Source: Anisus vortex (taxonomy: Eukaryota; Mollusca; Gastropoda; Planorbidae). From it: a stretch of 64,000 bases of DNA. Shown one piece after another: positions 48,318 to 61,566 of this stretch (the stretch's first letter is position 1; every line of letters begins with the position of its first letter). The translations under genes were made by a program, and so were the position numbers. The DNA is taken from NCBI GenBank assembly GCA_949126835.1, contig OX421502.1, forward strand, positions 40,633,473 through 40,697,472. Reading direction: 5' to 3'. The notes beneath the pieces are model-generated. The model saw only the letters and a program-made list of their open reading frames with translations. It had not been told where the DNA came from and searched no databases.

Positions 48318-49618
48318 GACATAGACATAGACATAGACATAGACATAGACATAGACATAGACATAGACATAGACATAGACATAGACATAGACATAGACAT
48401 AGACATAGACATAGACATAGACATAGACATAGACATAGACATAGACATAGACATAGACATAGACATAGACATAGACATAGACATAGACATAGACATAGAC
48501 ATAGACATAGACATAGACATAGACATAGACATAGACATAGACATAGACATAGACATAGACATAGACATAGACATAGACATAGACATAGACTATAGACATA
48601 GACATAGACATAGACTATAGACATAGACATAGACTATAGACATAGACATAGACATAGACATAGACATAGACATAGACTATAGACATAGACATAGACATAG
48701 ACATAGACTATAGACATAGACATAGACTATAGACATAGACTATAGACATAGACATAGACTATAGACATAGACATAGACATAGACATAGACATAGACATAG
48801 ACATAGACATAGACATAGACATAGACATAGACATAGACATAGACTATAGACATAGACATAGACTATAGACATAGACATAGACTATAGACATAGACATAGA
48901 CATAGACATAGACATAGACATAGACTATAGACATAGACATAGACATAGACATAGACTATAGACATAGACATAGACTATAGACATAGACTATAGACATAGA
49001 CATAGACTATAGACATAGACATAGACATAGACATAGACATAGACTATAGACATAGACATAGACATAGACATAGACATAGACATAGACATAGACATAGACA
49101 TAGACATAGACATAGACTATAGACATAGACATAGACTATAGACATAGACATAGACTATAGACATAGACATAGACATAGACTATAGACATAGACATAGACT
49201 ATAGACATAGACATAGACATAGACATAGACATAGACATAGACTATAGACATAGACATAGACATAGACTATAGACATAGACATAGACTATAGACATAGACA
49301 TAGACTATAGACATAGACATAGACTATAGACATAGACATAGACTATAGACATAGACATAGACATAGACATAGACATAGACTATAGACATAGACATAGACT
49401 ATAGACATAGACATAGACTATAGACATAGACATAGACATAGACATAGACTATAGACTATAGACATAGACTATAGACATAGACATAGACTATAGACATAGA
49501 CTATAGACATAGACATAGACTATAGACATAGACATAGACTATAGACATAGACATAGACTATAGACATAGACATAGACATAGACATAGACTATAGACATAG
49601 ACATAGACATAGACTATA
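48318..49618 (+). repeat. acatag / actatag array (second copy)
   Basis: About 1,300 bp. It starts with about 270 bp of pure acatag hexamers (48318-48588) that the first copy lacks. Long Tyr/Val, Met/Ser and Cys/Leu frames on the minus strand are artefacts. Confidence 0.95.
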
Positions 49619-51880
49619 TTTTATTACTTATCACATACACAATCAACAATAATATTGACAGCATTGAATGGAATTTATCTTTGACAAACAATCTGTCCTC
49701 AAAAGGGTCTGCAAACGATGGAATGAGGGGCCATAACTCCGTTTCACTGGAGCGAGCGAAATTGAGCTTTCGAAGGCGAGTGACTTCCCTTGAGTGTCCA
49801 ATTAGACGTGTCCAAACTTCGCCTGGCCAATGTGAGGTCACGCTCGTGGTTACTGGACACTCCAAGATTAAACATTGGCAATGGGGTGAAGGGGTAGGTT
49901 GCATTTCAATGGGAGGGTAGGGAGGGTAGGGAGGGTAGGGATGTTGGATTGGATATCGGGACACCCATCCAGCCATCCAGAGTTTCTAATTATTCGTGAT
50001 AGCCCAATATTGCCGTTACATTAGGGGATGGGGAGGTAGAGGACGAGGCGGGGGCTGGGGTCAGGTTACTGGTTTAACATCTCGAGGTCACTCTTGGTTA
50101 TCCAAATGTGTCCAGCAAAAATTAAAACATTGATCCTGGTGATGATGTGAAAGATAAGGGGGGGGGGGGGCAATTGGAGGGCGGTGTGGTGGTGGGAGAG
50201 GGGGCCCGGAATGGGGGGGGGGCAATTGGAGGGCGGGGTGGTGGTGGGAGAGGGGGCCCGGAATGGGGGGGGGGCAATTGGAGGGCGGGGTGGTGGTGGG
50301 AGAGGGGGCCCGGAATGGGGGGGGGGGGGCTTGGAGTTAAGGAAACTCTAGAGAGCGATGAATTTTTCTTTTTGTAATTTCTTTTATAAATATCTTATCT
50401 TAATGAAGATTATTGCGTCCCCCTCAAGACATACACATACATAGCCTGTGCTAGCACACATGACATAGTTCTGTAGTTGTAGACAGGCTCTGGTCACTAC
50501 TGACCATGAATTCTGACCGGCGCTTGACCAGTAACTTCAAAATTTATAGCCACGTTCCATTCAGTGGTCTTGTAGAAAGGTCGATTCCATAACTGACACA
50601 GCTCACGGCCCCATTGCCTTCTATTAGTACAAATATTTGACCAATGACTGGCCACTGGTCACTTTACAAGCAGACGGGGAGTGTGTGTGGGAGGGGGGGG
50701 GGGAGAGGGGGTATTTATCTGCTCAGAGTTGCATGATGAATTGATGGCTTAGAATAGACAGGAGATGAAAACTTTCCTAACTCAATGAGGGTTGAGAGTT
50801 GAATGATAGAAAGAGAGGAAGAGATAGAGAGAGGGGAGGGAGAGTGTACTATTTATAGAGTATGTCTAGAGAGGTCCTGAGTGGACTGGAGAGCCTATTG
50901 ATCAAAGCAGACAAAAGCACACAAAACAGACAGACCATAAAAAAATAAACTTTATTGTGCTGTGGTTAAATTTATCCAGACATGGAACAATTAGAAGCAG
51001 CTAGCAAGAAGGTCAATATTTACATTTAGAATAGCAGACTTTTTTGGCGGGGTTTTGTCTCCCTTGGCTGCTCATTCTTGCCATTCACAACGGCATGGCG
51101 GACTTTATTTGCACAGCTTTGTGACAGGGGCTTGTGTCGCTCGGGCTAAAATAAAAGAAGACAACAACACGCGTAGGTTAAATATCAGACCAGGGAACTG
51201 TCTCTTGTCCAGAATTAGCTTTTTAGTTCCTTCCTCAAGTTACGATGGTGTTCGGTGAAAGAGGGGGGGGGAGGAACTGTGTAGTGGTGGGGTCGGGAGA
51301 GGGTGAAACAGATCGATTAGTAGCCAGTGGCGTAGTCAAACAGTTAACTCTAATATTACCACTTAACTGTACTCCAGGCTTTTTGAAATCTCTTGTGGCT
51401 TGTTTGCCTGACAGAAACATGGGGCGATAAGTCAACGCTAAAGGTGTCTGTTGTATTTACAAGCAATGACCAAAACGAACTTTTGTGTGCATTCATGAAT
51501 ATTTAAACTCTGATATTAATATATATGTTGAACGCCATTTATCAATAGTTCAAGTCTGTGTCAATATCATTTATACGTGATATTTATAATACATTGTGAA
51601 CTTTGAACTGCGTTTGTGTGTTTTTTTCTCCACAATGAACACCGAGAAAATGTCCTACCTATAAGTAAACGGAGAATTAAAGTGAAAGAATCCAAACAAA
51701 ATAAAGTATTACAGTACTGTTCGCTTCTTTCCACTATAAATACTTGAACTATTGTTTGGTAAATGCAAGCCGATAGGTCAGTCTAGCAGTCTATCTAAAG
51801 CCCCCGCCTGTACTTGGTCAATTCCATATTCCAGTTCCCACAGCTGTAGAATATAACCTTGAGTAAAACATAGGCCACCA
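49619..51880. other. non-coding, second copy of 41553-43730
   Basis: Nothing beyond what is listed for the first copy. Confidence 0.5.
50157..50335 (+). repeat. G-rich minisatellite, three copies
   Basis: Three units of about 57 bp, each with caattggagggcgg, ggtggtggtgggagaggggg and a poly-G run. The first copy has one unit (42110-42180). Confidence 0.9.
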
Positions 51881-52010
51881 CCCCACCATCCAACTCCACC
51901 ATCCTACTCCACCATCCTACTCCACCATCCTACTCCACCATCCTACTCCACCATCCTACTCCACCATCCAACTCCACCATCCTACTCCACCATCCTACTC
52001 CACCATAAAA
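51881..52010 (+). repeat. 13-bp repeat ctccaccatccta
   Basis: About nine copies. The first contig ends inside this repeat at 43748. Confidence 0.9.
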
Positions 52011-52424
52011 CTTCTGTTGTCTTTTCCACTAATTCTGCCATACCACGTGAATCACTTTGTATGAATTGATTTTAAAACATTTTCTATTTACGAAATTGTT
52101 TCGTTATTTTTTTCTTCACTAGTCCAGTTTCTTTTTTAAACTTTAGTTTCAAGTTTTTAAAAGGCGTAAATGGAAAGCTTTTAAGACACCCCCTGCCCCG
52201 CCCCTAAGTCTCCCCCCTCCCCGCCCCACTCCCAAGTGCCAATAGATACATGAGAGTGTCAGAATTTATGACATTCGGTGAGCTAATCGTCTGCGTCATC
52301 AACTTAATCCCCGGGACTTAGCTCTCTCTCTCATCTCCGTCGTTTTAATTTTATTTTTAATTTCATACTTACCAGTGCAGTGAACTATTTATAAACTCTC
52401 TCGGTTGATGGGAACTTCAAGAGA

Positions 52425-52925
52425 ACAAATAACATGAATTGTAGGTAAGAACAAAGATAACAGAACAAAGAATACAAATTGTAGGTAAGAACAAAGATAA
52501 CAGAACAAAGAATACAAATTGTAGGTAAGAACAAAGATAACAGAACAAAGAATACAAATTGTAGGTAAGAACAAAGATAACAGAACAAAGAATACAAATT
52601 GTAGGTAAGAACAAAGATAACAGAACAAAGAATACAAATTGTAGGTAAGAACAAAGATAACAGAACAAAGAATACAAATTGTAGGTAAGAACAAAGATAA
52701 CAGAACAAAGAATACAAATTGTAGGTAAGAACAAAGATAACAGAACAAAGAATACAAATTGTAGGTAAGAACAAAGATAACAGAACAAAGAATACAAATT
52801 GTAGGTAAGAACAAAGATAACAGAACAAAGAATACAAATTGTAGGTAAGAACAAAGATAACAGAACAAAGAATACAAATTGTAGGTAAGAACAAAGATAA
52901 CAGAACAAAGAATACAAATTGTATG
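52425..52925 (+). repeat. 40-bp minisatellite
   Basis: Twelve copies of a 40-bp unit that begins gtaggtaagaacaaagataa (52441-52920), identical to each other by eye, plus a degenerate copy at each end. Long frames on the minus strand in all three phases are artefacts. Confidence 0.97.
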
Positions 52926-53504
52926 TTAAAACAAAGATAATAGAAGAAATAACATAAATATATGCTGATACAAATATGTTAGACGTTTTGTCTCTCTGTT
53001 AATCCCCTCTAATCCCCCCCCCCCTCTCTCTCTGACCACAATCATAGAGTTCCCTCCCAACCATCCAGTCCAGAGATTTAAGTCTAAGAAAAAATCAACA
53101 AAGGGAGATTACTCTGAATAGATGCATAAAAAAACCTGAGAGTACTCCATCTTACCAGACAATATCTCCCTTCCAACAGCCTCCTCCCCCCTCCCTTCAC
53201 TTTCTCCACCCACCTACCCCCACCGCTCATCTCAACCTCCCCCAGCGCCCCATCTCCTGCAGTGGAGTGCTGTATTAATTCCTTGTTTAGACAGCGGCGA
53301 TGGAAAATAAAAACACACTCCCTGTCCAACCCAAGACATCATGTTACCGTCAAGGAGCAAACACCTCCACCGGGGGTAGCACTTAAAGGGGCTAGGTAGC
53401 ACCAGGCCAGGTAGCACTGGTAGCACTAGCATGACTGATGTTTACCTCTTCGTATAGACTCTGACAACATAACACTCTCTGACTCCGCCCATTGTATCCC
53501 CTCC
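52926..53504. other. non-coding stretch
   Basis: No gene seen. Has a short ggtagcac repeat near 53377-53430. Confidence 0.5.
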
Positions 53505-53770
53505 CCACACTGTCTATTTCTCTCATTACATTTGTCTTTCAAATTTTCTCTTTCTCTTCAATCTCATTTTCTCTTCAATCTCATTATCTCTCTTCTCTCT
53601 TTTTCATTATCTCTTTCTTTCTCTCTGTTTATCTACGTTTCTCTTTCTTTCTCTCTCTATCTCACACTCCATTTCTCTTTCACTCACTCTTATTCTTTTT
53701 GACTCTCTCATTGTATCTCGCTATTTTCCCTTCTCTCTGACTCTCTCTCTCTCTCTCTCTCTCTATCTGT
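53505..53770 (+). repeat. CT-rich pyrimidine tract
   Basis: ctctttctctctgtttatct-type low complexity, ending in a clean (CT)n run. Confidence 0.85.
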
Positions 53771-53788
53771 TTCTCTCTGACATCACTT

Positions 53789-54100
53789 CCACCTTATCTT
53801 ATACATTACAGACGCTCCTTCTATACAGAAGATTATTGCGTCCTACGCTTATCCGTGGTTTGAGTCTTGTTTTGCATTTTTATTAGTGCTTGAAATGATG
53901 TTAAGTTACTGGTTATCCTGGTTTGTTCAGGCAACCCATTCCAAGCCCGGATGCCACTCTGGAAGAAAGAGTACTTACAATTACAAGCATTTGTTCTCGC
54001 AAAAGGGATAAGAAAAGTGGTTTAGCCCTTATGTTTATCTCAGAATTGTAATTATCCCTCTTCATTAAATTTACTGTAAATTGTTTCATACATATTTTAT
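53789..54100 (-). mobile_element. LINE 3' end, antisense
   Basis: Read on the minus strand, it encodes a C-terminal reverse transcriptase piece (YSFFQSGIRAWNGLPEQTR, then TSFQALIK), with the SxxRxWNxLP motif common to LINEs. The same 3' tail as 18964-19075 follows (accacggat, gacgcaataatcttctg, gaaggagcgtctgtaa, ataagataagg). It adds coding sequence that the copy at 18675 has lost. Confidence 0.8.
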
Positions 54101-55189
54101 TTTTTGGTTCAGAGTTTAAACAAACAAACCAAAAAAGAACATAATTACAGTCTCCGGGTTCATATTTTTATAAACAGACAGGTTGATAATTTAAAATAAA
54201 CGCAGGCAGACGCAGGATAAAAGGACAGACAGATTAAGAGACAGACAGACAGACAAAAACTCAGAAATAGACAGATGCAAAGTAAATAGAAACTAAATCT
54301 ATTCCCACGTGTCTATTACGTAAGAGATGGATCTCAAATATCTTTTCGTTTTTCAATTTCCCGTTTCAATTTTTATTTTCTTTGCTGTCATTCATGATAA
54401 TTCCACTAGTCTAATTAAGATGAGGCCAATTTTAAAACTCAATACATCACATCATCACACACCCCCTCCCTCCCAGCACACATCACACACCTCTGTTTAG
54501 CCTCCTGGGGGAGTGTTGCCTTGCCCCTCCCACAACAGGCAGTCTAGGAGCTATTTCCCTTGGTAAGTAATTGCTGATTCGTTTACCTCCCTTAGATGAT
54601 TGTTTATTTTGACTTTACTTAAAAAAGCATTTCGCACCTGTTCTTGACTTTTTTTTTGTAATATCCATTCAGCCCCCCCCCCCCCCCCGCTCCTCTTCGC
54701 CTTCTCTCCCCCGCCTCCCCCTTCTTTAATTTTGTTTTCTCTCAATAGTTTTTTACGTCTTGGAATCTCACTCAATGAATTTCTCATTTCACAATAGCCC
54801 CAGTGTTTGTATAGATTACTCTAACTTTCACTCTCTTTCTTTCTCAAACTCTCATTTCTTTGTCTCTTTCTCTCTCTCTTTTCTGTTCTTTCTCTAATTC
54901 ATTTTTTCTCTTTTTGAGGTCTCTCTTTTATTCTTTCCGTCTTTCTCTCTCTTTTTCTATTTCTTTCTCTTTCTTTATACGAGCTTCATTCTATCTCATT
55001 TTTTCTCTATAATTTTGTCTTACCTTATTCTTTCTCCCACTAACTTTTTCATTCCTTTCTCTGGACAATTTCTCCTCCTTGCCATCATCTCGTCTCTGGA
55101 CTGCTATTGACCTGTCACTATTAACCTGTCTGTCTCAGACCTCTAGAAATAATTATGTAATGATTCAATGATCCTCAAAATTCTGAAGA
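54101..55189. other. non-coding stretch, partly CT-rich
   Basis: Short CAGA repeats near 54216-54260, a poly-C run at 54674-54689, and CT-rich low complexity at 54820-55080. No gene. Confidence 0.55.
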
Positions 55190-55492
55190 GCAGACATGAG
55201 CACACTGTCTACAGACATTAGCACAACCACTGGTGTCTTCAGACATGAGCACAACCACTGGTGTCTACAGACATGAGCACAACCACTGGTGTCTTCAGAC
55301 ATGAGCACAACCACTGGTGTCTTCAGACATGAGCACAACAACTGGTGTCTTCAGACATGAGCACAACCACTGGTGTCTTCAGACATGAGCACAACCACTG
55401 GTGTCTTCAGACATGAGCACAACCACTGGTGTCTTCAGACATGAGCACAACCACTGGTGTCTTCAGACATGAGCACAACCACTGGTGTCTTC
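55190..55492 (+). repeat. 28-bp minisatellite
   Basis: Ten copies of a 28-bp unit with agacatgagcacaaccactg followed by gtgtcttc. Confidence 0.95.
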
Positions 55493-55566
55493 CTCTGGAT
55501 TTTCGTAATTTTAAATTAAACTAAAGAGCTCTTTGACAATTTTCGGTTTTTGTCCACATTCAAAAA

Positions 55567-55696
55567 TATATTTAATGTAGAATAAACTTAAGGACATAAT
55601 ACTGTCAAAGTAAGATCTCAACAACACACTGATATTTAATGTAGAATAAACTTATGGACATAATACTGTCAAAGTAAGATCTCAACAACACACTGG
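55567..55696 (+). repeat. tandem duplication of about 65 bp
   Basis: Two near-identical units with tttaatgtagaataaactta and catactgtcaaagtaag-like core (ataatactgtcaaagtaaga). Confidence 0.85.
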
Positions 55697-55923
55697 TCGG
55701 TGTAACAACTTACTTTTATTCTCATTCTACAATCTTTTTATATCTCTCAAACTCCAGACATTCACTCAATATTCACACACTCTTAACAATACATTCATGG
55801 ACACAACTCACTAAGCCCAGCCAGTCACATAAACAATAACACACAGAGCTATCAGGTCACTTTAGTCCGGTCAACACATTGCAATAATACAGTCCAATGT
55901 GTGTCACTAAGTTTAAGTCAGTA

Positions 55924-58900
55924 CACAATTACACAAGTCATTTTATACACACATAGTTACACAGACATTTTATACACACATAGTTACACAGTCATTTTAT
56001 ACACACATAGTTACACAGACATTCTATACACACATAGTTACACAGACATTTTATACACACATAGTTACACAGTCATTTTATACACACATAGTTACACAGT
56101 CATTTTATACACACATAGTTACACAGACATTTTATACACACATAGTTACACAGACATTCTATACACACATAGTTACACAGACATTCTATACACACATAGT
56201 TACACAGACATTCTATACACACATAGTTACACAGACATTCTATTTACACATAGTTACACAGACATTCTATACACACATAGTTACACAGTCATTTTATACA
56301 CACATAGTTACACAGTCATTTTATACACACATAGTTACACAGACATTCTATACACACATAGTTACACAGTCATTTTATACACACATAGTTACACAGACAT
56401 TCTATACACACATAGTTACACAGACATTCTATACACACATAGTTACACAGTCATTTTATACACACATAGTTACACATACATTCTATACACACATAGTTAC
56501 ACAGACATTCTATACACACATAGTTACACAGACATTCTATACACACATAGTTACACAGACATTTTATACACACATAGTTACACAGTCATTCTATACACAC
56601 ATAGTTACACAGACATTTTATACACACATAGTTACACAGACATTCTATACACACATAGTTACACAGACATTCTATACACACATAGTTACACAGACATTCT
56701 ATACACACATAGTTACACAGACATTCTATACACACATAGTTACACAGACATTCTATACACACATAGTTACACAGTCATTCTATACACACATAGTTACACA
56801 GACATTTTATACACACATAGTTACACAGACATTCTATACACACATAGTTACACAGACATTTTATACACACATAGTTACACAGACATTCTATACACACATA
56901 GTTACACAGACATTCTATACACACATAGTTACACAGACATTCTATACACACATAGTTACACAGACATTCTATACACACATAGTTACACAGACATTCTATA
57001 CACACATAGTTACACAGACATTCTATACACACATAGTTACACAGACATTCTATACACACATAGTTACACAGACATTCTATACACACATAGTTACACAGTC
57101 ATTTTATACACACATATTTACACAGACATTCTATACACACATAGTTACAGAGACATTCTATACACACATAGTTACACAGTCATTTTATACACACATAGTT
57201 ACACAGACATTCTATACACACATAGTTACACAGACATTCTATACACACATAGTTACACAGACATTCTATACACACATAGTTACACAGACATTTTATACAC
57301 ACATAGTTACACAGTCATTCTATACACACATAGTTACACAGACATTTTATACACACATAGTTACACAGACATTCTATACACACATAGTTACACAGACATT
57401 TTATACACACATAGTTACACAGACATTCTATACACACATAGTTACACAGACATTTTATACACACATAGTTACACAGACATTCTATACACACATAGTTAGA
57501 CAGACATTCTATACACACATAGTTACACAGACATTCTATACACACATAGTTACACAGACATTCTATACACACATAAATACACAGTCATTCTATACACACA
57601 TAGTTACACAGACATTTTATACACACATAGTTACACAGACATTCTATACACACATAGTTACACAGACATTCTATACACACATAGTTACACAGACATTCTA
57701 TACACACATAGTTACACAGACATTCTATACACACATAGTTACACAGTCATTCTATACACACATAGTTACACAGACATTCTATACACACATAGTTACACAG
57801 ACATTCTATACACACATAGTTACACAGTCATTCTATACACACATAGTTACACAGACATTTTATACACACATAGTTACACAGACATTCTATACACACATAG
57901 TTACACAGACATTCTATACACACATAGTTACACAGACATTCTATACACACATAGTTACACAGACATTCTATACACACATAGTTACACAGACATTTTATAC
58001 ACACATAGTTACACAGACATTCTATACACACATAGTTACACAGACATTCTATACACACATAGTTACACAGACATTCTATACACACATAGTTACACAGACA
58101 TTCTATACACACATAGTTACACAGACATTCTATACACACATAGTTACACAGTCATTCTATACACACATAGTTACACAGACATTCTATACACACATAGTTA
58201 CACAGACATTCTATACACACATAGTTACACAGTCATTCTATACACACATAGTTACACAGACATTCTATACACACATAGTTACACAGTCATTTTATACACA
58301 CATAGTTACACAGTCATTCTATACACACATAGTTACACAGACATTCTATACACACATAGTTACACAGACATTCTATACACACATAGTTACACAGTCATTC
58401 TATACACACATAGTTACACAGACATTTTATACACACATAGTTACACAGTCATTCTATACACACATAGTTACATAGTCATTCTATACACACATAGTTACAC
58501 AGACATTTTATACACACATAGTTACACAGACATTCTATACACACATAGTTACACAGACATTCTGTACACACATAGTTACACAGACATTCTATACACACAT
58601 AGTTACACAGACATTCTATACACACATAGTTACACAGACATTCTATACACACATAGTTACACAGACATTCTATACACACATAGTTGCACAGTCATTCTAT
58701 ACACACATAGTTACACAGACATTCTATACACACATAGTTACACAGACATTCTATACACACATAGTTACACAGTCATTCTATACACACATAGTTACACAGA
58801 CATTCTATACACACATAGTTACACAGTCATTTTATACACACATAGTTACACAGTCATTCTATACACACATAGTTACACAGACATTCTATACACACATAGT

Positions 58901-59505
58901 TACACAGACATTCTATACACACATAGTTACACAGTCATTCTATACACACATAGTTACACAGTCATTCTATACACACATAGTTACACAGACATTCTATACA
59001 CACATAGTTACACAGTCATTCTATACACACATAGTTACACAGTCATTTTATACACACATAGTTACACAGTCATTTTATACACACATAGTTACACAGACAT
59101 TTTATACACACATAGTTACACAGACATTCTATACACACATAGTTACACAGTCATTCTATACACACATAGTTACACAGACATTCTATACACACATAGTTAC
59201 ACAGACATTCTATACACACATAGTTACACAGACATTCTATACACACATAGTTACACAGACATTCTATACACACATAGTTACACAGACATTCTATACACAC
59301 ATAGTTACACAGTCATTCTATACACACATAGTTACACAGACATTCTATACACACATAGTTACACAGTCATTCTATACACACATAGTTACACAGACATTCT
59401 ATACACACATAGTTACACAGACATTCTATACACACATAGTTACACAGACATTCTATACACACATAGTTACACAGACATTCTATACACACATAGTTACACA
59501 GACAC
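55924..59505 (+). repeat. 27-bp satellite, 3.6 kb
   Basis: About 132 copies of a 27-bp unit built from acacatagttacacagacat then tctatac. Two sites vary: gAcat/gTcat and ttCtat/ttTtat, giving four common monomer types. Blocks repeat at 540 bp (20 units): 56761-56880 matches 57301-57420 and 58261-58380 matches 58801-58920. A 532-codon + frame (YTHSYTDIL repeats) and minus-strand frames (CNYVCIECL repeats) exist only because 27 is a multiple of three. Confidence 0.97.
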
Positions 59506-60493
59506 TTTTACTGTCAAAATGCCCAGAGACTTTTACTTTTAGAACTAATAAGAAATTTTTCGATTACTGTAAGACCCTGGCAGTTTCACCTATGTTGGAA
59601 TTCAAGCTTGAACTTGAATATTGAAGTTCCAGTTTTCTTATATAATATAGACTAGTGCTATACTAGTATATCTTCTTCTTCTTCTTCATATTACTGTGCA
59701 TTTGTTCTCTCATCGTAAGCTTGTCTGCCATATTTGAGTGCATTTCTTTCATTGTTTGGTGTAACAATTCACTCAGTATTAATAAAAGAACACAAGAAAG
59801 ATGTATTGAATAAAAACTTAGCCTGGAATATGAGTAGGAGGGAGGGGGTTATAACAACGTATTAAAGAGAGGTGAGATGTAAGAAGAGGGGGAAGGGAGA
59901 GGGGGCAGTGATCTGGAAATGCAGTAGAGGGAGGTATATATTTTAAAAAAAGTAATGCTTCTGGAATATAAAAACAAACTGTGGAACTCTCGAGTTAACG
60001 GCCCTCGGCGTGAGCTCGCAGTAGATTGGTAAAACACTGGCAATGATTGGCTTAAATATCCCATCAGGCCATTGAGGAAGGTAAACACGTGACTGAGCTC
60101 TCACGTGGGAACTTGCAGTTTTATTCCAGAGAATTTCTCTTTGGCTTTCAGAACTTTCTGTTTTTTTTTATATGAGGCGGGAAATAAAACGTGGGGGAGG
60201 GGGCACCTACTGTGCCGTGGGGAGGGGGGCACCTACTGCGCCGTCTGACGTTCCGACTCCGTGAGTAGGTGACGGTTTGATGAGCTAATTATAGTCAATA
60301 ATGCAACCTTGAAATGCCATTAGGCCTGAGTTATTAGCACAGCAAAACACACACACTCACACATACATCCATACACTCACATATACTCACACAAACATAC
60401 ACTCTCACATACACACGACTAATGTCGTTAAGACTTGCATTACATTGACAGGTAGATTTTTAAGTTGAGAATTTTAATACAGAGCTAGCAGAT
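59506..60493. other. non-coding stretch
   Basis: No gene. G-rich block at 60190-60235 with a repeated gggggcacctactg, and short CA repeats at 60346-60415. Confidence 0.5.
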
Positions 60494-60690
60494 AGAATTT
60501 TAATATAGACACAGTAGTTATATTTGTAATATAGAGACAGTAGTTATATTTGTAATATAGACACAGTAGTTATATTTGTAATATAGACACAGTAGTTATA
60601 TTTGTAATATAGACACAGTAGTTATATTTGTAATATAGACACAGTAGTTATATTTATAATATAGAGACAGTAGATATTATTCTCGAATAG
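60494..60690 (+). repeat. 26-bp minisatellite
   Basis: About seven copies of a 26-bp unit with agttatatttgtaatataga then cacagt. Confidence 0.93.
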
Positions 60691-61215
60691 ACACAGTCGA
60701 AATAGTTTCATTGTTAGACAAGGGGGGGGGGGGTCAATGTTTTTAGTTCTTCTTCAGTTCAGTTTCCACCATACTATTCATGTTTATAAAAGTATTGTCC
60801 CACGTGACTTGAAAGTAACAATGGATTGGTCGCGTCAAGTCTTCAAAGTAAGATTAAAGTAAAGACAAAAAAAGAAAGAATTTAAAAAAAAAGAAGACAT
60901 ACTATATTACAGTACAGAGCAGGAAGGTCAATCCTAGAGTTTGATAATCATTAATCTACTCCCGCAGTAGGACAGACCAAGACAAGTAGGACAGACCAAG
61001 ACAGCTGTTACAGACATTTATTTCCACAGCACATCTTGCTGCTGACAGGGCAAAACGCCTTGTCATGTTCTTTCTCTCTGGCTGTTGAAATCTTCCCCTG
61101 CTTCTTCTTTCTTCCCTTCTAGTAATTTCTTCCCTTCCAGACATTACATTTCTTTCATCTACTTCTATTTCTATGAACTTGTTTCTTCATTTCTTCCATT
61201 TTTATTAAATTCCTT
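60691..61215. other. non-coding stretch
   Basis: No gene seen; G13 run near 60722. Confidence 0.5.
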
Positions 61216-61566
61216 TGAGTTATCTCCTCTTAGTTACCGTACACTGTTGAGTTATCTCCTCTTAGTTACCGTACACTGTTGAGTTATCTCCTCTTAGTTA
61301 CCGCACACTGTTGAGTTATCTCCTCTTAGTTACCGTACACTGTTGAGTTATCTCCTCTTAGTTACCGTACACTGTTGAGTTATCTACTCTTAGTTACCGT
61401 ACACTGTTGAGTTATCTACTCTTAGTTACCGTACACTGTTGAGTTATCTCCTCTTAGTTACCGTACACTGTTGAGTTATCTCCTCTTAGTTACCGTACAC
61501 TGTTGAGTTATCTCCTCTTAGTTACCGTACACTGTTGAGTTATCTCCTCTTAGTTACCGTACACTG
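61216..61566 (+). repeat. 32-bp minisatellite
   Basis: Eleven copies of a 32-bp unit with gagttatctcctcttagtta then ccgtacactgtt. Confidence 0.96.

Larger units (their letters stand above)
43949..51908 (+). repeat. second copy of 36333-43748 (likely uncollapsed haplotype)
   Basis: 7,960 bp against 7,416 bp, collinear from the first base after the gap to about 51.9 kb. SINE copies, arrays and non-coding sequence are all in the same order. The length difference comes mainly from the acatag array (about +530) and a G-rich repeat. After the shared caccatcctact repeat, unique sequence follows. Confidence 0.95.

Noticed and set aside
52425..52925. CRISPR-like regular 40-bp repeats
   Set aside because: No spacers; simple tandem repeat.
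55901..57499. 532-codon frame of YTHSYTDIL repeats
   Set aside because: 27-bp satellite unit is a multiple of three; minus-strand frames are open too. No start context or partner domain.
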